Assembly: GCA_964456525.1 (NCBI GenBank)
Contig: CAYWAP010000043.1
Location: 1-13,522, forward strand
Reading direction: 5' to 3'
DNA from: Onthomonas sp964456525
Lineage (GTDB): Bacteria; Bacillota; Clostridia; Oscillospirales; Oscillospiraceae
DNA length: 13,522 bases
Part shown: one piece after another, positions 1-6,094 of the stretch
Layout of the letters: each line of letters begins with the position of its first letter
How positions within the stretch are numbered: the first letter of the stretch is position 1
The notes under the pieces: generated by a model
Told to the model about the DNA's origin: nothing
Databases searched by the model: none
What the model saw: only the letters and a program-made list of their open reading frames with translations
Translations under genes and position numbers: made by a program

Positions 1-25
1 TCCGGGCGGGAACGCCGGAGGGCGA

Positions 26-1042
26 TCAGCGCCGGGCATTTTGCCGCTTGTGCTTGCGATTGCGGTGGCGCTTCTTCGGCATTTTGGGCGCCAGAATGGG
101 GATTCCACCGGCCTTGCAGAGATAAAACAACTCAGAGGAAAAGTGGTCTGCTGCGTAGACCCGCATTTCGCCGGTCCAAAGGCCTAGATGCTCCCTCATT
201 TGCAGGCAGGAATAATAGCGTCCATGCTCCACGCAACGGCTGCGGGCGATATAATACTCTCCCACCTGATACCAGTTGCCATTGCACAGCCGGTTTTCAC
301 ATTTGGGACAGCGATAGACCCGGGCGTTGCGGCACTTCGGGCCATCCTCCCGGCTTTTGAAAAGGCCGATGCTGCGGTGGGAGGCGGGGGCTTCCCCGCA
401 TTCCAGCAGGTTGGAAAGGGCCGCATTTGCCGCCTGTGCCGCCTGTTCCCGCCTTTCACGGCGGAGATCTTCCTCAGCGGCCTGCAATTGCTCCTCTGTG
501 GGCAGCGCGCCCAGACGGCGCACCATCTCCGCAGCGATTCGCGCAGTATAATAGGCGTCATTTCCCGCGTCGTGATACTCCAGGTCATTGTCCAGGTGCA
601 GATACGCCACCGCATCTTTTAAAGCGGCCTGTTGATCCGTATGGGCGATAATCACATCGTAGGCCCGCTGGAGGTCATAGATCTCAATGTCCAGATACTC
701 CTCCAGACCATACCAGCACAAGTTCGTGTCCAGTACCCTGGCATCACAGCTTCCCCAGGTAAAGAACACGGGGTCCTCACCGCACCAGCGGAAAAACTCC
801 TGAATGACCCGGCGAAAGGGCTGCGCCCTCTCCAAATCGGACTGGGTCAATGGCAGCATTTTCTTGACGCGGTGGTGCAGCTTCTTGTGGATCGACGGAC
901 GCACATAAGAGGTAAAAGGCGTTCCCTCATCTTCCCATGTATCCATCCGATAGGCACCAATTTGGATAATTTCGTCAAATCTACTGGCATCCCTGCGGGG
1001 ATAGCCCTGATTCCATTCTAAGTCAAAAAAGACGTAACTCAT
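26..1042 (-). CDS. DEDDh-family 3'-5' exonuclease with Cys-rich, basic C-terminal extension
   Basis: A 338-residue protein whose N-terminal ~175 residues form an RNase T/DnaQ-like exonuclease domain. The DEDDh residues are visible: Asp7 and Glu9 in FFDLEWN (Exo I), Asp100 in TWGSCDARVL (Exo II), and His157 with Asp162 in HDAGNDA (Exo III). Such enzymes use two metal ions to remove nucleotides from the 3' end of RNA or DNA; the substrate cannot be told here. Nearest named relatives are the KapD-like exonucleases, usually about 200 residues. The extra ~150 residues hold a charged helix (about 182-205), a CPKC pair at 245/248 with further Cys at 253, 270 and 279 (possible zinc ribbon), and a very basic tail (323-338). 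I chose ATG 1042 because the exonuclease fold starts there and AGGTG sits 5 bases upstream; a TTG 12 codons earlier gives a longer frame but has no such site. Monocistronic in this window. Confidence 0.86.
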   Translation of the reverse strand: MSYVFFDLEWNQGYPRRDASRFDEIIQIGAYRMDTWEDEGTPFTSYVRPSIHKKLHHRVKKMLPLTQSDLERAQPFRRVIQEFFRWCGEDPVFFTWGSCDARVLDTNLCWYGLEEYLDIEIYDLQRAYDVIIAHTDQQAALKDAVAYLHLDNDLEYHDAGNDAYYTARIAAEMVRRLGALPTEEQLQAAEEDLRRERREQAAQAANAALSNLLECGEAPASHRSIGLFKSREDGPKCRNARVYRCPKCENRLCNGNWYQVGEYYIARSRCVEHGRYYSCLQMREHLGLWTGEMRVYAADHFSSELFYLCKAGGIPILAPKMPKKRHRNRKHKRQNARR

Positions 1043-1098
1043 ACATGCACCTGATTTACTGTTTCTACACGCAGGCAAAACAAACCCATGATATATTA

Positions 1099-1127
1099 AG
1101 TATTGACCAGTTTCCCTTTTTTGTCAA
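1099..1127 (-). promoter_or_regulatory. Likely sigma-A promoter of the exonuclease gene
   Basis: On the minus strand a perfect -35 TTGACA (1127-1122) is followed after 17 bases by AATACT (1104-1099), which matches four of six -10 positions including the key A2 and T6. It would start transcription near 1092 and leave a leader of about 50 bases before ATG 1042. Confidence 0.5.
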
Positions 1128-1232
1128 TGGGCTTCCGGTGAAAATTTCGTATTTCATTTCCCCCTTTGGCAAATGTTTCCCGGGCGCTCGCCGGAATTTT
1201 TCTTAAAATTTTTTATTTTCCGAAAATAGGTA

Positions 1233-1261
1233 TTGACAATTTGGGACTGAGGATTTATAAT
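1233..1261 (+). promoter_or_regulatory. Consensus sigma-A promoter of the tRNA operon
   Basis: TTGACA at 1233-1238 and TATAAT at 1256-1261 with exactly 17 bases between them, a perfect consensus. Transcription should start near 1268, about 20 bases before the first tRNA. The AT-rich stretch at 1195-1225 just upstream could act as an UP element, as is common for stable RNA promoters. Confidence 0.92.
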
Positions 1262-1287
1262 AACCATCGTTGTGAGAATCACAATTT

Positions 1288-1364
1288 GGCGGCGTAGCTC
1301 AGTTGGCTAGAGCATGCGGTTCATACCCGCAGTGTCACCGGTTCAAATCCAGTCGCCGCTACCA
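1288..1364 (+). tRNA. tRNA-Met(CAT), elongator type
   Basis: A complete 77-base cloverleaf with encoded CCA (1362-1364). The acceptor stem is 1288-1294/1354-1360 (first pair G-U). The anticodon stem 1315-1319/1327-1331 closes loop TTCATAC with anticodon CAT at 1322-1324. Elongator Met is preferred over initiator because the anticodon stem lacks the three G-C pairs and there is no C1-A72 mismatch. tRNA-Ile2 (CAT modified to lysidine) is less likely from the loop sequence. The T stem 1337-1341/1349-1353 has one C-A mismatch (1339/1351). Confidence 0.93.
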
Positions 1365-1395
1365 TTCCTGCCGATCATTGATGACCGGCAGGAAT
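1364..1395 (+). other. Inter-tRNA hairpin
   Basis: A perfect 10-base inverted repeat, 1364-1373 against 1386-1395, starts on the last base of the Met tRNA CCA. Inside it TCAT/ATGA (1375-1378/1381-1384) can partly extend the stem. No T tract follows and two tRNAs lie downstream, so it is more likely a processing or spacer structure than a terminator. Confidence 0.6.
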
Positions 1396-1411
1396 CCTAA
1401 ACAAAGTGTTT

Positions 1412-1486
1412 GGCCCGTTGGTCAAGTGGTTAAGACACAGCCCTTTCACGGCTGTAACATGGGTTCGAATCCCGTACGGGTCACCA
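1412..1486 (+). tRNA. tRNA-Glu(TTC)
   Basis: A 75-base cloverleaf with encoded CCA (1484-1486). The acceptor stem is GGCCCGT 1412-1418 with ACGGGTC 1476-1482. The anticodon stem CAGCC/GGCTG encloses loop CTTTCAC with anticodon TTC at 1445-1447. The T stem 1459-1463/1471-1475 surrounds TTCGAAT. Second gene of the tRNA operon. Confidence 0.95.
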
Positions 1487-1491
1487 CATTC

Positions 1492-1568
1492 GGAGGCTTA
1501 GCTCAGCTGGCTAGAGCGCCTGCTTCACACGCAGGAGGTCGAGAGTTCGAGTCTCCCAGTCTCCACCA
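1492..1568 (+). tRNA. tRNA-Val(CAC)
   Basis: A 77-base cloverleaf with encoded CCA (1566-1568), only 5 bases after tRNA-Glu. The acceptor stem is GGAGGCT 1492-1498 with AGTCTCC 1558-1564. The anticodon arm CCTGC-TTCACAC-GCAGG carries CAC, so it reads GUG valine codons. T loop TTCGAGT at 1546-1552; the T stem has one A-C mismatch (1542/1556). Its 3' terminal A is also the first base of the operon's terminator stem. Confidence 0.93.
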
Positions 1569-1613
1569 GAAGAACGCCTGAAACTTCAATGAGTTCAGGC
1601 GTTCTTCTTTTTT
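1568..1613 (+). terminator. Rho-independent terminator of the tRNA operon
   Basis: A perfect 15-bp stem, 1568-1582 with 1594-1608, an 11-base loop and T's through 1613. The stem begins at the last base of the tRNA-Val CCA, so the terminator directly abuts the mature tRNA. Confidence 0.95.
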
Positions 1614-1650
1614 GCTTTGACACGGCAGGTCGAGATATAGCCGCGGAAAG

Positions 1651-1692
1651 GGCAAGGCCGCGGAGAAATTTGCGTCTCCGGGGCCTTGTGCC
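1651..1692. other. Strong GC-rich hairpin in the gap after the tRNA operon
   Basis: GGC+AAGGCC (1651-1659) and CGGAGA (1661-1666) pair with TCTCCG (1675-1680), GGCCTT (1682-1687) and GCC (1690-1692). This gives 15 base pairs with one G-G mismatch, one 2-base bulge and an 8-base loop. Neither strand shows a good T tract after it, so its role as a terminator is doubtful. No reading frame here is convincing. Confidence 0.55.
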
Positions 1693-1731
1693 GCGCCCTT
1701 CTCGCTCTGGCGCGGACCGGAAGGTTTCCGC

Positions 1732-1762
1732 CCTCAACGCCAAAGGACCGTTGAGGCAACGG
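1732..1762 (-). other. Overlapping hairpins just after the small membrane-protein gene
   Basis: CCTCAACG (1732-1739) pairs with CGTTGAGG (1749-1756), and CCGTTG (1748-1753) pairs with CAACGG (1757-1762); the two helices share bases and exclude each other. They lie 6-36 bases past the stop of the minus-strand gene ending at 1768, so they may protect or terminate that transcript. The T run is poor. Confidence 0.4.
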
Positions 1763-1767
1763 CCGTT

Positions 1768-2052
1768 TTACACAACGCCCAGCAGCAGGCAGATCATCCC
1801 CATGACGCCGCAGCCCAGGGCAAACCATGCCCACCAGGGCAGGGACTCCGGCCGGGCGTACTCACGATGGCCGCCCTCTGTATTGCGCCGCATGTAACCC
1901 GCAGCCACCTGCCGGGCCTCCGCCACCACCTGATCGGCAGTGACGCCGTCTGCATTCAACGCGTCCTCCTTCATCAAAAAAATGGCCTGCTCAAAAAAAC
2001 GGGGGTCCGGAGAACGGACCACAATTACCCGCCGGGAAACACCTTTCACCAT
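1768..2052 (-). CDS. Small C-terminally membrane-anchored protein, function unknown
   Basis: A 94-residue protein that I cannot assign to a characterised family. Residues 1-30 resemble a compact beta-alpha segment (SRRVIVVRSPDPRFFEQAIF), 38-58 look like an amphipathic helix, and 72-94 are one hydrophobic, Trp-rich segment that ends the protein, suggesting a tail anchor with the N-terminal part in the cytoplasm. There is no signal peptide. ATG 2052 is preceded by GAGGTG with 8 bases of spacing. It lies 126 bases downstream of spoIIE on the same strand with no clear terminator between, so read-through from spoIIE is possible. I recall short uncharacterised proteins with a similar SxxVIVVxSPDxxxFEQAIF start in related Clostridia, but that memory is not a database result. 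Confidence 0.72.
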   Translation of the reverse strand: MVKGVSRRVIVVRSPDPRFFEQAIFLMKEDALNADGVTADQVVAEARQVAAGYMRRNTEGGHREYARPESLPWWAWFALGCGVMGMICLLLGVV

Positions 2053-2178
2053 TTGGAAATCACCTCACTCTGATACGCCGGGACGGCGCCCAATTTCTTC
2101 CAAAAAAAGTTTAACCGGAAAAGGGGAAAGTATACGTGTCGGGGGCAGATTGCTCCCATATCTGCTGGAAAGCCCATC

Positions 2179-4449
2179 CTATCCCCGCTGGGAAATGCGG
2201 ACGACGATGACCGTCCGGTCGTCGTTTCTGCTGCCCATGGACAGAATGGTTCGGGCAAGCTCCCGGGGACTTTCGCCGTGGAAGGCGGAAAAGGCGCTTC
2301 GAATCTCCGCGTCCCCGTCTCCGTCGGTGACGCCATCGCTGAGCAACACGACAAAATCCCCCGGGCTCAGCCGGAAACGGCTGTGATCCGGCTTGCTTTC
2401 CCGGTCCAGCTCCAGACCGGCGGGCAGGGCGGAGCCGGTCATGCGGCTGACCACGTCTTTGCGCCGCAGGTAGGTGGGCGCGCCGCCCAGCTTGAACAGC
2501 TCTGCGCTGCCGGAGAAGAGATCCACAGACAGCAGATCCACCGTGGTAAAACCGCCGTTCACCTCGCCACGCAGGGCAAGGGCACCGGCCAAAGTGGTCA
2601 GCGCGGCAGTGGGATCGACCCCCGCGTGGAGAAAATCCTCCAGCAGCGTCATCATCAGGCGGCTGTCGCTGGCGGCGTCTTTGCCGCTTCCCATGCCGTC
2701 ACAGAGCATGACCCAGAGATAGCCGTTTTCGTCCCGAAACCAGGTGCCGGTGTCCCCGCTGACGGCTTGGCCGTCCTTTTGCACGGCGCTGGCGGCCACG
2801 GTGGCCAGCAACGGCGGGGACTCCCGGAACACCAGCAGCTGCCCCTGCCGGATTCGGGACACGTCGGAAGGCTCCAGCCTGGCCCCCAGAATCCGGCTGA
2901 CGGCGGCGCTGCCCTCCTCGCTGTTCAGCCCGTTGAGATTTTTTCCCCGCAGCTCCAGGGTTCTGCGCCGCCGGTGGTCCAGCCGGACGTCGGCCTGGAC
3001 GGCAAAGCCCAACCGGCTCAGACCCCGCTCCACTGCGGCGGCGCCGGCGCTGTCCACCTCCCGGAGTTCTCCCACATCGGCTGCCGCTGCGTCCAGCAGC
3101 CGGGAGAGCTGGAGATATTGTCCGCAGACAGCTAGGCGGCTGGAGCGAATCCGCTCGTTGTACATCTGGCGGTTCCGGTAAAACCGGAGTTCTTCGTTGC
3201 TCACGCGGATAAATTCGTCCAAATTCAGGCACCGGGACCGAAATTTTCCGTGATAATCTGATTTTTCCGCCCGCCCCTGATCGGACATCACGGCGAGAAC
3301 TGCCGTCAGCGTCTCCTTTGTGCCGCTGTAGTCCCGTTTCCAGCAGATCGGGTACAGGGAGCAGCTGGCGCACACCCGGCGGGCAGTGCACTCAAACACC
3401 GCCGCCAGAGGTTCCGGCCTGTTGTTATGTTTCAAACTCTCTGCAATGCGGTCGTGAAGGCTTCGAAAGGCCCCGGCCTGCTCCTCCAATCGGTACCGGA
3501 TGCGCCGGTTGGCCGGGCTGGAGACGGGCTGAAAGACGGGGATAGCCTGGGCACGGCTCACCAGAAGGGTGTCCACCCGGCACAGCAGGGCGGTGGGAAG
3601 GCTCATGGCAATCAACCCACCGGCGGCGACCTGCAGTGCCATGGATCCGCTCCCGTGTACCCAAACCGTCCCCAGAAGGCCGAAAAACAGAAAAACGCTG
3701 CCGCTTAGCAGGCGGTTTTGGGGAGAGGTGCTCCCGCACAGCGCCCCCGCCAAAGCCAGCACGGCGGACAAAAGAGGGCTTCCGGCCTCCGTCAGGCCCA
3801 CAGTCAGGCCGAGCACCGCACCGGCGATGGCGCCGGGGCCGGACCCTGCCCGGGCAGAGAGGGCCGTGCCAAAGGCGGCCAGCGTTCCTGCCGGAAACAT
3901 GCCCAGCTGCGCCAGACTGGCGGACAGTCCGGCAAACAGCAGCAACAGGCCGCCGCGCCCCGGTTTTTCCAAATCCAGATCCCGAAACAGCAGGGCGGAC
4001 AGCCCGATCAGCACCACTTCGGACAAAAAATCCCGGATGTTTTCCGTGGACCAGCCCGCCCCGGACAAATAGGCAAAGCCGGTGATGGCGCCCACGGCGG
4101 CGGCGCAGGCCCCCATGAACCAGGGCTTCCGGTAAATGGGGAGATCAAAAAAGCCAAACGCGATGGAGTAGATCAGGATGGCCGCCGCCGCGTATCGCAG
4201 GGCGCCGGAAAAGCCCATGCCCAGCAAATAGCCGATGACGGCCCCGCACAGGGCGGCAAACCCCTCCGCGCCGGAGCCGGAGGCGGCCACAAAGCCCAGG
4301 GCAAAGGGGGCATAGCTGCCCAGAAGAACCGCCCGGCTGAGCAGGGCGGAACATACAAAGCGAAAGAATAAGGCGTTTGCCCCTTTCCATTGCCAGAAAC
4401 GGGGCAGATGAAAGACGGGCGGGGAGCCGTTTTTTTCCTTGGTGCGCAT
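2179..4449 (-). CDS. spoIIE: Stage II sporulation protein E, membrane-bound PP2C-type phosphatase
   Basis: A 756-residue protein with the SpoIIE layout: about ten hydrophobic segments (25-300), a linker and regulatory region (about 310-560), and a C-terminal PP2C-type phosphatase (565-753). Phosphatase metal-site motifs are DGMGSG at 584-589, TVD at 636-638, DGVTDG at 705-710 and NDDRT at 742-746. A Cys cluster (354, 360, 363, 369) follows the membrane region. In Bacillus the protein sits at the polar septum and dephosphorylates SpoIIAA to release sigma-F in the forespore; the Bacillus protein is somewhat longer (about 827). ATG 4449 has AGGAGGA 7 bases upstream; a longer frame from 4500 lacks a binding site. 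It follows the YihY-type gene after 188 bases. A TATACT at about 4510 (minus strand) could be a -10 box, but no good -35 or Spo0A box is seen. Confidence 0.96.
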   Translation of the reverse strand: MRTKEKNGSPPVFHLPRFWQWKGANALFFRFVCSALLSRAVLLGSYAPFALGFVAASGSGAEGFAALCGAVIGYLLGMGFSGALRYAAAAILIYSIAFGFFDLPIYRKPWFMGACAAAVGAITGFAYLSGAGWSTENIRDFLSEVVLIGLSALLFRDLDLEKPGRGGLLLLFAGLSASLAQLGMFPAGTLAAFGTALSARAGSGPGAIAGAVLGLTVGLTEAGSPLLSAVLALAGALCGSTSPQNRLLSGSVFLFFGLLGTVWVHGSGSMALQVAAGGLIAMSLPTALLCRVDTLLVSRAQAIPVFQPVSSPANRRIRYRLEEQAGAFRSLHDRIAESLKHNNRPEPLAAVFECTARRVCASCSLYPICWKRDYSGTKETLTAVLAVMSDQGRAEKSDYHGKFRSRCLNLDEFIRVSNEELRFYRNRQMYNERIRSSRLAVCGQYLQLSRLLDAAAADVGELREVDSAGAAAVERGLSRLGFAVQADVRLDHRRRRTLELRGKNLNGLNSEEGSAAVSRILGARLEPSDVSRIRQGQLLVFRESPPLLATVAASAVQKDGQAVSGDTGTWFRDENGYLWVMLCDGMGSGKDAASDSRLMMTLLEDFLHAGVDPTAALTTLAGALALRGEVNGGFTTVDLLSVDLFSGSAELFKLGGAPTYLRRKDVVSRMTGSALPAGLELDRESKPDHSRFRLSPGDFVVLLSDGVTDGDGDAEIRSAFSAFHGESPRELARTILSMGSRNDDRTVIVVRISQRG

Positions 4450-4637
4450 AGGACTTTCCTCCTGAATACCGATGAACCATCGCAAGGGTGGGATTACCAT
4501 CAGTATAGAAAGGAAAAGCAGTGAAGCACGTCGGGAAATGAAATGGAGGGGGCAGAAATTCAGGCAGCTCCCCGGGCGGCAAAAAGAAACTCTCCCGGGT
4601 CAGTCCGGTGAAAGACAGACACAGGAGAGGTTTGTTG

Positions 4638-5522
4638 TCATAGTTTTCGCTCTAAAATAATGGCGATGGGGAGACCCCGGCGGTGCCGCCACCAGACATA
4701 ATTGAACACGTTGCCCAGCACCACGATATTCCCGCACAGGTACAGCCACAGCATCAGGATGATCACCGATGCCAGGGAACCGTAGACCACGGAATAGCGG
4801 GAAGAGGCGCTGATCATGGCGGAAAAGGCCGAGCTGAGCAGGGTAAGCAGCGTGGCGGTCAGAAACGCGCCCCAGAAAACCGGGGGATGGATGGTGCCGC
4901 CGGGGGCCGTGATGCGGTAGAGCAGCATCAAAAACAGCATAGCCAGTGCAAACAAAACCAGAAGGCGCAGGGCGGGCCAGTAGCTGGGAATTTTTTGCAG
5001 GGGAAGGTATTGCTGGACGATGCGCATAAACCAGCTGCCGGTCAGCACCACCACCATGGAGGCGTAAATCATCACAATCAGCAGCAGGGAAAACAGGATG
5101 GAGGACATCCAATACCAGATGCCCCGGAACGCGCGCCGCCCGTAGATCTCGCCGGAGATGCAGATCAGGCCGCGAAAGGCCGCAGACGCGACCGTCAGGG
5201 TGGTAATCAGGCCGGCGGCAAACAGACCTCTGCTCTGGTTGAGCAGAACATAGGTGACATACTCCGCAATCAGATTCGAGGAAGGGGTGGGGAGCAGCTT
5301 CTCGATAAAGGACATGACGTCTTCCGCCTCAATGGGGAGAAGGCCCACAATGCCCACAATCATGATAATCATGGGGAAGATGGTCAGCAGGAGGTAATAG
5401 GCCAGCTCCGCTGCGCTGCGGGTCACGCGCCGGTCCAGAAAGACCCAGATCACATCCCGGATAAAGGCGGCCGCGGAAGAGCGGCGGCAAAATGCATCCA
5501 GAAAATTGCGCCATTGATTCAA
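4638..5522 (-). CDS. YihY/BrkB-family inner membrane protein
   Basis: About 294 residues with six hydrophobic segments. It has the family hallmarks: an early SAAELAYYLLLTIFP segment (about residues 36-50) and a late YGSLASVIILMLWLYLCGN...GNVFNY region near the C-terminus. The family was once annotated as ribonuclease BN or virulence factor BrkB; its function is still unsettled, with transport or envelope roles suggested. I place the start at TTG 5522, preceded by GGGGAGGG, because a longer frame from GTG 5621 overlaps the rpsT stop and would run across the rpsT terminator at 5573-5601. A weak promoter may lie in the gap (TTTACA at 5571-5566, minus strand, with no good -10). No link to the flanking genes is evident. 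Confidence 0.88.
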   Translation of the reverse strand: MNQWRNFLDAFCRRSSAAAFIRDVIWVFLDRRVTRSAAELAYYLLLTIFPMIIMIVGIVGLLPIEAEDVMSFIEKLLPTPSSNLIAEYVTYVLLNQSRGLFAAGLITTLTVASAAFRGLICISGEIYGRRAFRGIWYWMSSILFSLLLIVMIYASMVVVLTGSWFMRIVQQYLPLQKIPSYWPALRLLVLFALAMLFLMLLYRITAPGGTIHPPVFWGAFLTATLLTLLSSAFSAMISASSRYSVVYGSLASVIILMLWLYLCGNIVVLGNVFNYVWWRHRRGLPIAIILERKL

Positions 5523-5572
5523 AATACCCTCCCCTTTCTGGTTAAAATGCGACAAAAAGTGGGCTTGTAAAG

Positions 5573-5601
5573 CAAAAAACCGCCTGCTGTGCAGACGGCT
5601 T
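5573..5601 (-). terminator. Rho-independent terminator after rpsT
   Basis: On the minus strand an 11-bp stem (5601-5591 with 5587-5577, including two G-U pairs) has a 3-base loop and six T's (5579-5574). It begins 17 bases past the rpsT stop. It separates rpsT from the YihY-type gene, at least in part. Confidence 0.88.
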
Positions 5602-5617
5602 ATGCAAACCTGTTTTC

Positions 5618-5887
5618 TCACTCAGCGTTCAGCGCGTTGAGCTTGATGGTCATCTGGCTCTTCTTGTGAGCAGCCTTATTCTTGTGAATCAGGCCGGAAG
5701 CAGCGGACTGATCGACGATCTTAACAGCCGCTTTATAGGCGCTATTAGCCTCGCTGCGGTTGCCCTCAGCCACCGTGGTGTCAAACTTCTTCAGAGCAGT
5801 CTTCATAGCGGAACGGGCGGCCTTGTTGCGAGCAGCCTTCGTTGCATTTACCAGGACACGCTTTTTAGCAGACTTAATATTCGGCAA
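5618..5887 (-). CDS. rpsT: 30S ribosomal protein S20
   Basis: An 89-residue, Lys/Ala-rich helical protein typical of bS20, beginning (M)PNIKSAKKRV and containing the conserved GLIHKNKAAHKKS segment near residue 65-77. It binds 16S rRNA in the 30S body. The start codon is TTG at 5887: the family N-terminus begins there and GGAGGTG lies 6 bases upstream. An in-frame ATG at 5911 would add eight residues and place that site inside the coding region, so I reject it. It has its own promoter and terminator and is divergent from gpr, a neighbourhood also known in Bacillus. Confidence 0.97.
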   Translation of the reverse strand: MPNIKSAKKRVLVNATKAARNKAARSAMKTALKKFDTTVAEGNRSEANSAYKAAVKIVDQSAASGLIHKNKAAHKKSQMTIKLNALNAE

Positions 5888-5944
5888 ACCAAACACCTCC
5901 TCTAACAGCATTTGCGCAGAGCATTCCCAACTGTGCGGTTCTAC

Positions 5945-5973
5945 ATTATAGCATCGATCGAAGCACTTTGCAA
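5945..5973 (-). promoter_or_regulatory. Sigma-A promoter of rpsT
   Basis: On the minus strand TTGCAA (5973-5968), 17 bases, then TATAAT (5950-5945). The start point should be near 5938, giving a leader of about 50 bases to the TTG start. Confidence 0.85.
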
Positions 5974-6038
5974 CACCGAAATCAAAAATTTTTGAGACAA
6001 ATTTCCGCCCCAATCCGGCTGTGGGATGGAAAATCTGC

Positions 6039-6067
6039 GTATAGCGGATTCAAAATGTGGAAAACTG
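6039..6067 (+). promoter_or_regulatory. Sigma-F-like (forespore) promoter of gpr
   Basis: GTATA at 6039-6043, a 15-base spacer, then GGAAAAC starting at 6059. This fits the forespore sigma-F pattern (GTATA, 15 bases, GGnnAnA) in most positions, with C for A at one. Spacing and location (28 bases before ATG 6095) are right, and Bacillus gpr is read by sigma-F and sigma-G. No sigma-A promoter is evident here. Confidence 0.5.
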
Positions 6068-6094
6068 ATGGAAATGCTGTGTGGGGTGTGGAAT

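Noticed and set aside
1303..1581. A 92-codon frame across the tRNA cluster
   Set aside because: It runs through three tRNA genes and is not coding.
2278..3135. A 285-codon plus-strand frame (and others up to 4371) opposite spoIIE
   Set aside because: Low-complexity Gly/Gln/Ala-rich products typical of shadow frames in GC-rich DNA; spoIIE motifs are intact on the other strand.
4683..5570. A 295-codon plus-strand frame opposite the YihY-type gene
   Set aside because: His/Gln/Gly-rich shadow product; the minus strand shows a proper membrane protein family.
5523..5621. Longer YihY-type start at GTG 5621 overlapping the rpsT stop
   Set aside because: The extra 33 residues cross the rpsT terminator and do not look like the family N-terminus; TTG 5522 has a strong ribosome binding site.
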